Shown here piece after piece: positions 21,101 to 31,388 of a DNA stretch of 64,000 nt. Source of the stretch: Dichotomocladium elegans (lineage: Eukaryota; Mucoromycota; Mucoromycetes; Mucorales; Lichtheimiaceae); the NCBI GenBank assembly GCA_025716815.1, contig JAIXMN010000004.1, forward strand, positions 62,001-126,000. The letters run 5' to 3'. The position numbers were made by a program, and so were the translations under genes. A model generated the notes under the pieces. It was not told where the DNA came from, made no database searches, and saw nothing but the letters and a program-made list of their open reading frames with translations. The stretch's first letter is position 1; the number at the start of each line of letters is the position of its first letter.

Positions 21101-22554
21101 TAAACGCAGCGGCGTTCTTTAAGTGCATGCTGCAGTGCGGTCGGCTCCTTCTTCAGCTTCGGTGCAGGCTTCATTGAAGGCTTGGGTGAAGGCCTGGGCG
21201 AAGACCGGCGCGTGTGGTGCTCAGAACGTTCAAGACGTTCATGGCGCCAATTGCGCAGCTCGCGGCGGGAGTGACGGACGTGTGGGGAAGATTCCCACTG
21301 GTGCTGGTTCACAGCAGGGTGTTCACGTTGTACACGTGAAACACTATGTCGAGTGCGGTTCTCGGTCGCCTGGATCAGCACCCCCGTCCAAATAACCTCT
21401 TCGGTATTGTCGCATAGGTGATTACAGATTGAAGGATCCATGACGCCGCGTTATAACCAGATCCATTTCCACAGTCTTTTTCCCTCTATTTTTCTCCCAC
21501 TGGGTTTTTATGAGGTTTTACCGACGTGAGGATGGTCTGAAAGGAACAAGGACATATAACGTATGATAGAGGTCACCGATAAACACACAAGCACCTTATC
21601 TGTAATAGTGCTACCATCTCCGAGTACCCGTGTAAGACGGAGTAGCCAGTTGACCTAATTAGGACCTCTGCCATAAATCATATAAATAGTAGATAAATGT
21701 ATAGCGGTGGAGGATCTTAGTTCCGATTTCATTCGAATAAAAGACATCCACGAGTCTCATCGTATTCTAACTGTCCACCATAAAAAAACAACGAAAACAC
21801 CACAGGTATTTTGGGGGTTGCGAGGGCCATGCTGACCATGCCACGCAACTCGGACATCCTGCTGGAAGTCAGGTTCCAGCGAGAAGAGGAAACGCAACGC
21901 CATGTTCTCGTCGTCCTTGAGACCGGCTTGCTTGATCGTCTCCTGGTACTCGTCTCCGTAATCCAGGATGGACACACCGCGGGGCATCATCATCGAGAAA
22001 ACTTTCGTGGCGGCGGACATCGAACAGCTGGTACCCTCGAATCGTTCAGCGAAAACTTCGCGTACCTGGGACCAGTTGTACCCCCTGTTTGCGACATAGG
22101 AATCGAACCAGTTGGCCAGGTGAGTCGGCATGGCAAGCGCCAACCAACGCTACCAGTCGCGATCGACCTCCACCTCTCCAGCTTCTAGGATGAGCTGGAA
22201 GCGGCGAAGGAATTCCTCCACGGAGCTGAACGCCTTCTTCGTCGTGTCGGTCATCGTGATACCAGGCACCTGGAACAAGGGGATGTCGCCGATGTTGACA
22301 CGGCCACTCCTCGAGGGAATGGACCGGAGGCTGCTTTCGTCCTCAGTCGGAGCTGAGGAAAGAGAGAAGCTCGGTTCCACCGAGGATGCAGCTGGCTTTG
22401 TTGGTTCAAGACCAGCATCAGCCGCAGACTGCAGCGCGACAAAGACCGTCTTCTGATCGTTCAACAGACGACAAGTGAGTTCGATCTTCCTCGAAATCTC
22501 GGCGAAAGCGTCGGCGTCGTCGTTCTCGAGTGCTTGTGCTTGCCGCAAGCACAA
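18175..22554 (-). pseudogene. Defective Ty3/gypsy element D, gag-pol remnant
   Basis: Gag begins near 22554 (LFQVPGI, RRFQLILEAGEVEVDRDW), meets an in-frame TAG at 22150-22152 and continues (THLANWFDSYV) to 21805. There a solo LTR intervenes before the frame resumes at 21407. Downstream are a zinc knuckle (CVYCKQDWDPDHHC), protease with DTR in place of DTG (LLDTRAEISVV), and RT (FVQTFVDDIVVHS). RNase H reads TNAS in place of TDAS; integrase follows (HHCC, DHWAVDL, SDNGSKF, NGIAERW) and is cut at 18174 by another LTR. The chromodomain end is missing. The 1130-residue ORF spanning 18049-21441 borrows both its ends from LTRs. Two changed catalytic motifs, a stop and two insertions make it inactive. 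Confidence 0.88.
21408..21804 (+). repeat. Solo LTR (family C) in element D, target duplication GGTAT
   Basis: 397 bp, starts TGTCGCATAGG and ends CACCACA on the plus strand. It is flanked by GGTAT at 21403-21407 and 21805-21809. Removing it rejoins element D Gag in frame (PRNPQ-NTEEVIW). The inverted relative is at 17103-17484. Confidence 0.92.
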
Positions 22555-22603
22555 CTCCTTTAAATCGTCGCCTTTTGTAGCAGTAGCTACAGTGACGGGT
22601 CAC

Positions 22604-25118
22604 TCTTGACCGACGACCAAGATACTACAAGGATAACGATCACGATCAAGGCCGCATCTCCGGCGACGACATTATGTACCACACTCACTTTCTCTGTACG
22701 ACGATCCTATATGTATACCACTGTAATTACCCCGCTACTGTTTACTATATAAACAAGGATGCCCTGTGACGTCGGGCATCCCCACGTTGTATTATTATAA
22801 TCATCGTTCTTCTCGTCGCGTTCGCGCTTCCTCCACGCTGTATATCAGACGCTCTTTGTAAGTACTCGCACAACAGTGCCTGTACTGTTACAGTACCCCT
22901 TTCACGAATGCATTTATTACTCCGTCTGCATTTATTAATTCTTCAAGTCATTGCAACGAACCTCAATATATCCCATACGCCTCTCCCACAAGATCTAGTA
23001 TAAATACCCTCGTATTTGTTATAATAAAATATCATCATATTATCCTTCGTCATATATCATCCCTGGTCATCAGTTCTCTGTCTATCTGGTCTATCGATTC
23101 ATACCTATCCTTTGTCCTGCCGCTTGGGCTCTGCCTTGTTCCTGGTAGTTATCCGAATCGGTGCATGCTGTATGATTGGAAGTACCTAACACCCACCCCC
23201 CGTAGTGTAGTTCTTGTCTTGTCCTCCATCTCTTGTCCTGTCTTGTCTTGATTCTTTTCTGTCAGGCACAATTCTGGTTAGTAGTATAGTATTGTTCTCT
23301 AGAGTAGTTCCTGACCTTTCCCTCTACTCCATTGCCAGCACTATCACTGCCAATCCATTCTCGGTCTGTGCCTGCCTTCTGCTCCTGTCTTGTTCCTGCG
23401 CTACACTTTTTTGTCTGTTTGCCCTGTATCCGCGACAAAGAGGTCTGATGGACTCCCTCCAATTGTCTGGAGCTTTAGCAATAGACAATTTTTAATAGTG
23501 AGGGCCACTCTAATAGTAGTTAGGTTTATATAGATGTACACACGTATTATCAACCTTGATTTTTTTCTCTGATAAAGTTCACTACCTTTGAGTCTTACGA
23601 CTTATTATTGTCTGTTTACATCATCCACTGCAGTTGGTATGGATCTTCTAGGTTTTTACGTTGCTTTCCTTGAAATTCGAATTCAAATTTTAGTATTTCG
23701 TTGCTATCCTTTTGCCAAAATTTAAAGGCAATAGTAGCAAGAAGGGTTCAGTCATGGCTATAGGTAAGTCTTCCTTAGCTTCTTTTTACAGCGGAATAGT
23801 ATGAAGAGGGTAAACGTTTATGTTTCATTCAAATTTCAAAGGAAGTAGAGAAACTAATACTGAAATTTGTATCCGAATTTCAAGCAGAAACGATGAAAAC
23901 CTAGACGATTCATACAACGACTAAACTTTGTGGCGAACTTCTTGAAAATCCTGTATTGGCATTTCGGGCAAATTTTGAGAATAAAGTTGCGTAATACTGA
24001 ATTCAAATTTGGATTTTAGGCAAAAATGGCATAGACCTTTGATAAGCGATTCTAAGGCCCAGACTTATCTTGAACCTTTATTAAAATGTATATTTCACTA
24101 TAATGAGGAGTAATTAGAGTGTATGGTTAATATAATGCACTAAGCTATAACAAGCTCTTCATTTGTTCTAATTTATGCTCTAGGCACCTATGTACTGCTT
24201 CCTATTTCACATATCATCTAGTATATAGCAGAAAACAGATGCCATATTCATCGAATGAAGTATGACCATGCCTCCTTAAATGCCTCTTTTCAATTCTGGT
24301 TTAAATGCACCACTGTTCTTGATGAAATTGGAAATAGCCGTTGTCACATTCTACAAATGCTTGATTTGAATGACTTGTATCTCATAATAGATACTGTAGT
24401 CAACTTCTGCTCCTGGATCCGTTTCTAAAGGGCTGGTGTCTTTTACTATGAGATCTAATTAGGTCATCCTTAAAGAATATCCGCAAAATGCATCTCAACA
24501 GCTCTGAGTATTCAAGGTATAATTTCTTTCAATGGCATATTCATTGCAGTTGAAATCTTTGTCTGAAAGGATACCCTTTTGTGATGGAAGGCTTTAGGGT
24601 GCAACATATTAATCCTGAATTACCTATGCCTGTATAATATTCAAAACGCTACCTGCAGCAATAGGTGCTTCTCCAAATCCTCTGTGTTCATGCGTTAATG
24701 AAATTGACTACACAAAAAATTGGGTCATCATTTCATAAACTTCTATTACTGTTACTACCTTGGTCTATGGGATATCCTGTTTGACATAGTCACTGAAGAA
24801 AGTATTACCAATCTAAGTGATCTACTTCTCATAGATCAAATGCTCTTTACAACAAATGGCCGTAACATTCCTTGTCACAACTATTATTATAATGGAGATG
24901 ACTTTGGCACAAGCAAAATAGCGTCTTGTATGCTTTTTTATGCAAAGCAGAAGGTGGCTTAGTAATTAACGTTGTCTGATTCGCATTATATTTAAAGTTC
25001 AGCCTCTACGTCATCAGTTTGATATAAGAATGAGTGGAAATAAAACTACTCATTCAATACTTGTAACACTGTTCCTCTCTTGCGTCTTCTCTTTTGGAAG
25101 ATCCACTCCTAGAATAAA
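22604..25118. other. No gene seen; AT-rich, possible LTR remnant and inverted repeats
   Basis: It holds a TATATAAA box (22747-22754) followed by a perfect 8-bp stem (GGATGCCC/GGGCATCC, 22757-22781), which may be an LTR relic on the plus strand. A CT-rich stretch (23080-23460) and a diverged inverted repeat (23633-23925) follow. No coding frame with recognisable similarity was found. Confidence 0.6.
23633..23925. repeat. Imperfect inverted repeat, arms about 100 bp
   Basis: The arm at 23633-23733 (TCTAGGTTTT, CTTGAAATTCG, AAATTT.AGTATT) matches the reverse complement of 23822-23925 at roughly three bases in four. A third, weaker copy of the AAATTTGAATTCAGTATTAC core lies on the minus strand near 23965-24015. 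It may be an old MITE or foldback element. Confidence 0.55.
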
Positions 25119-26708
25119 ATGACTCTTGCAGAAAATGAATACTATGTAAGTTTTCGATTTCGATTTCGAAGACCACACACTGCTGTACTTGATTGTGAAT
25201 GACATTGCTGACACATGTTGATCTGTTTTAGGTTCAACGAGTGGCAGGGAGAAAATATATGGTAAACGTACGGTTTTCGGACACTCTACACAAACTAAGC
25301 TCCGTGCTGTACTATTATCGCCGTTGAATATTTCGGATCTATCCGATTTGGTGTAGAATAAGAAGACATACTACCTGCTGGAATGGGATGGATATGAGCC
25401 CAAATTTAATACCTGGGAAGAGGAGAAAAACTTATTGGGAAACACTAGTCTTGTCACTGAGTTTGAGAAGAATCTCTGTAAGCAATATCCAGGAAATACC
25501 AATATATTGCGCTCCCGAGGCAAGCTGGTACTGTCAGACGCATTTGATCCTGAGGCTGCACAGCCTGCACCCGGAAAGGCAAACAGGTCCGCTTTATCGA
25601 AAAAGCGGAAGGCATCGGGGTCTTTCGACAATTTGGAGAACATGCCACAGCAGGTAATCCGTAGTTTAGACTAAGTCATTGATTCTGACGGTTCCGCTGA
25701 TTTGTGAGTATGTGTATATAGCTTATCGATAACTGGCCTATGATTACCGAAGGTGTAAGCAAGAAAATGGTATCACGGTTTTTGAGCAACCTAAATAATT
25801 CTATAACGAAGTCAAAGGTGAGATTTGGTATAGCGAGCATGCTTTTTGATTTTGATATGTATTTAGCTTACTTTAAACACTAGTCCAGTGCGCACGTTCT
25901 GTCGCGTGACCGCAATAATAACCAATACTTCAAAGGCGTGATTCCGTATGTTAGTGTTGTGAACGACGTGGATGACGAGCCCTTCCCAACGTCCTTTAAT
26001 TATATCACCTCATACGTTTATTCGGAGGCTGTCAGTCCACCAGATCCCGCGTTCCTGACTCGCTGTGAATGCTCTTCGAGAAACTGCGGCAGCTGTCATG
26101 ATGCGGGTCCCGCGTATTCCAAGGACGGTACATTGATTGTGGAAAGGGGAACACCGATCTACGAATGTAACTCGAGCTGTGTATGCGATATCTACTGCAA
26201 CAACCGAACGGTCCAACAAGGTCGAAACGTTCCTCTTCAGATCTTCAAAACCAAGGGCAAAGGGTGGGGTGTGCGGGCGATGGACGATATTCAACGAGGC
26301 CAGTTTGTTGAAGAATACATTGGCGAAGTTATTACTGAAGAAGAAGGCGAATTCCGTGGTAGTTTTTACGACAAGGCTGGCATGACATACTTGTTCGACA
26401 TGGACTTTGGCGTTTCCGATGATACCCCTGTGCAATACGTGATTGATTCATTCTTGCTTGGCAATGCTAGTCACTTCTTCAATCACTCGTGCACACCGAA
26501 TCTTCACGTTTATGCTGTCTATTACGACAGCGGTAACCCATACTTCCATCGGCTTGCATTCTTTGCGAATCGAAAGATCAAAAAGGGGGAAGAATTGACC
26601 ATCGATTACCAAGGAGGCGGAAGTCTTAACAGCGAAGATCCAGCCCCTCATGGCAAATTTGCCTGTCGATGTGGTTCGCCTAATTGTCGCAAATGGATCC
26701 ACAAGTAA
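25119..26708 (+). CDS. clr4: Histone H3K9 methyltransferase, chromodomain-SET (Clr4/SUV39 type), 424 aa
   Basis: Exons: 25119-25145, 25232-25261, 25357-25653, 25722-25817, 25884-26708, all phase 0. The first three encode an N-terminal chromodomain (YYVQRVAGRKYM, YYLLEWDGYE, FNTWEEEKNLL). The last holds pre-SET cysteines (CECSSRNCGSC, CNSSCVCDIYCNN), the SET domain (GWGVRAMDDI, GEVITEEEGE, the NHSCTPN knot) and post-SET (FACRCGSPNCRKW). In this family the enzyme methylates H3K9 to build heterochromatin and the chromodomain reads the same mark. All zinc-binding and catalytic segments are present, so it should be active. Length is close to that of fission yeast Clr4. It lies next to a large chromodomain-retroelement cluster. 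The small first exons are inferred from splice signals and frame. Confidence 0.92.
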
Positions 26709-27059
26709 AAAAGTGTTTTCCTATCTTCCAACTTCCTCCTCCTACGATCAATTCACATTCTTATATCTTGCACGGTAATTGAATAAACCTTTTTCTTCTT
26801 CCGTTTTCGGACCAACTCTTTGGATGCAACCTTTTCCTATGCTTTGCCTTACCACGAAGTATTGCAGCAAATAAAAGGAACCTACTGGAAAATCCATCGA
26901 TTTTTTATGATGATTGTTCATTCTTGCCCCTCCGCGTTTTGCAATTCCAGCAGTGCCGTAACTGCATCCGGCCGGGCTTTTTTTTTCTAAAAATTCATGA
27001 TTCTTCAGTTTCCAAAGAATTTTTTTTTTTACCTTTTAACAAGTTCGAGATCGATTTCA

Positions 27060-30000
27060 ATGAAATCCAACGTCAAAGGCTCAAAAGTTGTCAAAGCGTC
27101 CGCGCAAGCGAACAATAAAAAGAGACCACGACGAAATCAGAACGATGTGGTGACGAAGAAACGGAAAGTTGACATTGAATACGAGGAGCTCGGCGATATG
27201 GATTCATGGGACTGGTCTGAGGTTCCAATTTCTTCGACAATGGTGACCGACGATTGTGGTGGCTTCCTTTGCCTTGAGGAAATCGACGATGTCGAGGTGG
27301 AATACGAGGGCGATGACAAGGTTGGGAAAGTTGCGAAATTTAAGGTAACAAGTGCAAGAAAAGGACTCTATCGTCGATATGATAGCGTGGCGGTTACAGA
27401 CAATGATTGTTTTAAACTAATCTTCAAATGTACCATTAACTAGCGTATCAAGAAGGCTAACCGAAACCCGGGAAAACGCGCTACGCCGGAGAAACCGCTT
27501 GATATGGAAAAGATGGGTGTATTCTACGATATTGATACGTTTGATGAGGATGAAGCGGCGAAGGAGAAAGATAGACCACAGCTGCTCAGCGAAAGTACAC
27601 CAACAAAGGATAAATCGGTGCAAGTGGATTCGGAAGATGAGCCAAAGGAGAATAAGGAGGCGGAGAAAAGTGGTGAAAAACCGAATAATCCCAAGAAAGC
27701 GAAGAAAACCCAAAAGGAGAAAAAACTCGAGAAACTCAAGAAGCAAATTGCAAAGCTAGAAGCCTCAATTTCGGCCGAGAATGATGAAGGAGATAAAGGC
27801 AATAAGAAGAACGATGATGAGAGCAAGGACGAGGCTGTCAAAAATATATCGCAGGAGCAGGTCACGAGTGTGGAAAAGCCAGCCAAGCATCGACCGAGGT
27901 TGGAGGATGTTGATCAAAGTGAGTATGGATATATGACTCTGGAAAACCATATGAAAATTTATTCTTACGAAAAGTTGCTTTCAAGCCACCGATGTTTCCG
28001 CTTGGAAAGGTTTTAAGCTGGCCGAGCCTATTTTAAATGCGCTGAAGTATCACAAATTCATGCAGCCTACGCCAATCCAGGAAAAGACCATCCCGCGTGC
28101 CCTGGACGGACGAGATATCATCGGTGCTGCTGAAACGGTATTATCAGCTTATCATTAGGATATATGGATATCTCACGTACTCATACGGCGTCATAGGGTT
28201 CTGGTAAAACGCTCGCATTTGGTATGCCTATCGTTCAATACATTCTGACTACCAAGGAGAAATCGGATGGCTTGATTGGTTTGATCCTCACTCCTACAAG
28301 AGAGCTGGCTATCCAAGTTAAGGACCACATTGAAAATATTGCTATTTTCACTTCTATCAAGGTAAGCTACAGTAGAAGAAACACCCACTAGGCGGAAATT
28401 ATCATAATTTAATTGTGCTCTCTATCAGGTCGCAGCTATCGTTGGTGGAATGTCTATGCAAAAACAACAACGCGTTCTCAAGAATAACCCAAGTATCATC
28501 GTCGCCACTCCAGGTCGTCTGTGGGAAATTTTCTCGGGGGTCAGTCTTCGACATATTCGCAGCTAGGATTGTGCATGTCGCTGATTTGAATCCTTCCCTT
28601 AGAATACGTCGTACATGGATATGCTGAAGAACATCAAGTTTTTGGTTTTGGACGAGGCAGACAGAATGTTGGAGAAAGGGAGATTTGAAGAACTGTCGAA
28701 TATACTCGATACGCTTTCAAACAAGAAAAGGTAGATCTTGGATATGTATCAAGATAGTAAAACATGTGTCCTGGGTGCTTACTCTGCCAGTAGGGATACC
28801 ACCGACTGGCCCGAAGAATCTGGCGACGCAACAACTAAGGTGGTTCCCAGAGGTATAATATGAGGAGGAAAGCTGGGATAGAGGCGAAAAACGATGGCAA
28901 TGATGTTAACGCCGCCGATATTTAGCTACAACAGAATATCAGACCTTTGTGTTCACTGCAACTTTGAGCAAAGAGCTGCGCTTCCACAAGTCGAAAAAAT
29001 TCAAAGCAGCGAAAGGTGCGCCGGGATCCATGCGTAAGTAGAGGAATCCAAAACCCCTATTTTCGTGTTCCTTGATATCGTTTTGTAATCAACGTGCAAC
29101 GGGACATATAGAACATCTTCTGGAACGACTGGATCTCGGGAAGAAGAACCCAGCCATTATTGATATTACAACGGAGACTGCTGTTGCCTCTCGGCTTTTG
29201 GAGGCAAAAATTGATTGCTTGAAAACTGACAAGGATCTTTTCGTGTATTATTTTGTCACCCGCTATCCCGGACGCACCATCGTATTTGTCAACAGTATTG
29301 ACGCGATCCGTCGCTTGATTCCAGTTTTTAAACTGCTCGGCATCGAAGTTTTGGGCCTTCATGCGCAAATGCAGCAACGACAGCGCTTGAAAAATTTGGA
29401 TAGGTATAATAGAAGGGCTGGTTCGATTTGCTACATGGGATATGAAATTTAATCAGTTCTCACATAGATTTAAAATGAACGATAAGGCAGTCCTTGTTGC
29501 TTCTGATGTTGCCGCGCGTGGTCTGGATATCCCACTTGTTGAGCACGTTATCCACTACCAACTTCCCCGCTCGGGAGAGATATACGTGCACCGAAGTGGT
29601 CGTACTGCGCGTGCTAACCGTGACGGCGTGTCGCTTCTCCTCTGCGGCCCGGAAGAAGTCAAGCTTTATACCAAACTTTGCCACACTTTACGAAAAGGAG
29701 AGCAATATCCTGACTTCCCTGTCGATCTTGGCATTCTCAACGAGATGAAGAAACGTGTGAACCTCGCTGTTGAGATTGATAAGCTAGAACATAGCGATCA
29801 AAAGGTAAGAACCCATATACACTGTTCTGGGGAAAGAAGGCGACACTGCTGACGTACACGAACACGGTGCATTTAGGAGGCCCATGAAGATAATTGGCTT
29901 CGGCGCATGGCTGAAGAGATGGATGTAGAATACGACGACGATGAGGAGGATGAGGATCGAACCAAAGGCAAGAAAAACAAGGCAAAGATTCATTCGAAGA

Positions 30001-30263
30001 AAAGCGAGCTCAAACACCTTCTCGCCATGCCTATGCTGCCATTTGGAGTCTCCCGAAAGTATTTCACAGGTGGCCAGGTTGAAGGCCTTGCGGACATCAT
30101 CTTACAAAACAGCAAGAAAGGTAAAAGCTCTCATGACTACCCATATTCCTGCAACCCATCTTCTCACCACTGCTATTCTGTTCTCAAAGCAACCCTCCTT
30201 CCGGCGCATGCATCCACTCAAGCAAAGGAAGACCTCAGCTCCTCCAAAAAAACCAGGAAATAA
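27060..30263 (+). CDS. MAK5: DEAD-box ATP-dependent RNA helicase, MAK5/DDX24 type
   Basis: The start is taken at the Met opening [10 protein letters not shown]. Exons: 27060-27344, 27444-27918, 27986-28137, 28197-28361, 28429-28539, 28603-28730, 28794-28838, 28943-29033, 29112-29403, 29468-29804, 29877-30120, 30190-30263. The 28794-28838 exon and the last exon are the least sure. The acidic/lysine-rich N terminus includes GFLCLEEID, typical of the family. Helicase motifs: Q (FMQPTPIQ), I (AAETGSGKT), Ia (PTRELAIQ), II (VLDEADRM), III (TATLS), IV (IVFVNS), V (ARGLDIP), VI (HRSGRTARA). MAK5 acts in 60S ribosomal subunit assembly in the nucleolus (family knowledge). It converges with the ribosomal protein gene next door. 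Confidence 0.92.
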
Positions 30264-30360
30264 ATTGCATGTTCTTAGCAACAGCCACAATAATAAAGTT
30301 GTCTTGGCAGATGAAGTGATAAAGCGCTCAAAAGTTTTATTGCACAACAGCATACAAAGC

Positions 30361-31203
30361 TTAGACCTTGAAGCCACGGCTGGCACGCTTACCACGGGCG
30401 CGCTCGAACTTGCGGCCCTTGCTGCGGACATAGGGCTTCTTGTTCTTGTGGGGACCCATGCCGAAGTGCTTAACGGCCTCACGGCTGTTCTTGGCACCAC
30501 GGATCAAGACGGTGTTGGAGCCGGTGGGGGCGCGGAGAGCCAACTGATCCAAAGTTAAGATCTCACCGCCAGCCTTAAGGATGCGGGCACGGGCAGTCTT
30601 GGTCACACGGAGAGCAGCAACCGAAATCTTGGGGAGCTCAAGGACACGGGAGTCGTCGGTAACGGTGCCAACGACAACCAAGGTCTTGCCTTCCTTGTTC
30701 TGTTTGATAAGGCGGGAGATGGTCACGGGGGGACGGTTGACACGCGACATGAAGAGACGCTTCAAGACAACCTTGTTGAAGTTGGCATCGGTTCGGCGAG
30801 CCAAGAAGCGGTAGAGCTACATTAACCATTACAAAGATTTTGCGGTGAGGTTATGTTCGGGCCAATGGGCTTTTTTTTTCTTTGCCATCCTAGCTGCTTT
30901 AGAAGAATAAAAAATCACACACCTTAACCAGCAAAAGCTGATAGACGTTGTCCGACTTGGGAGCGGTTCTGTTGGACTTCTTGACGTGGTGGTGCTTAAG
31001 GTCAATACCCTACATTGAAAATAGAATTAATAATGAGCATTGAACATTCCCGGCCATCCCCTCTCCACCATCAGGAAGGATCGCTAGCTCAACTATTTCA
31101 TCAAGACCTCAATCCATCCCATCTTTCACATATCCATCCATCTGTCATGCAAATCCTGGGCCCTTCCATCCGTTATGCTCGTGCTGTTACCCATACATAC
31201 CAT
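30361..31203 (-). CDS. RPL18: 60S ribosomal protein eL18, 181 aa
   Basis: Exons on the minus strand: 31201-31203 (ATG only), 30923-31009, 30361-30816. The protein reads [18 protein letters not shown], then [20 protein letters not shown], through to [10 protein letters not shown], matching eL18 end to end. The second and third exons are certain. The ATG-only first exon is inferred: ATG is followed at once by GTATGT, and the 191-nt intron ends CAATGTAG just before GGTATTGAC. The 97 bases between its stop and the MAK5 stop leave room for convergent 3' ends. Confidence 0.93.
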
Positions 31204-31290
31204 TTTTATGAACCAGGAAAGAGGACGTCCATTTCTATCGTTCAGTCGCCTAATACGGGGCCAGCGGCGGTCGGTCTTATAATTGGGTAT

Positions 31291-31307
31291 CCATTGGCAG
31301 CCAATGG
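31291..31307 (-). promoter_or_regulatory. Palindromic pair of CCAAT boxes upstream of RPL18
   Basis: CCATTGGCAGCCAATGG is a near-perfect palindrome holding an inverted CCAAT box on each strand, about 90-105 bases upstream of the proposed RPL18 ATG. CCAAT boxes are bound by the HAP/NF-Y complex (family knowledge); use here is inferred. Confidence 0.5.
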
Positions 31308-31388
31308 GTATGCAGCATTCATAAAGTCAGACGGAGGGTGGGGGGAAAGAATGCTTGTATTAAATTCAATAAGGCCATATGGATTTGT

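Noticed and set aside
18049..21441. 1130-residue ORF as a natural polyprotein
   Set aside because: Its first residues come from a solo LTR and its last from another LTR; it is a chimeric read-through.
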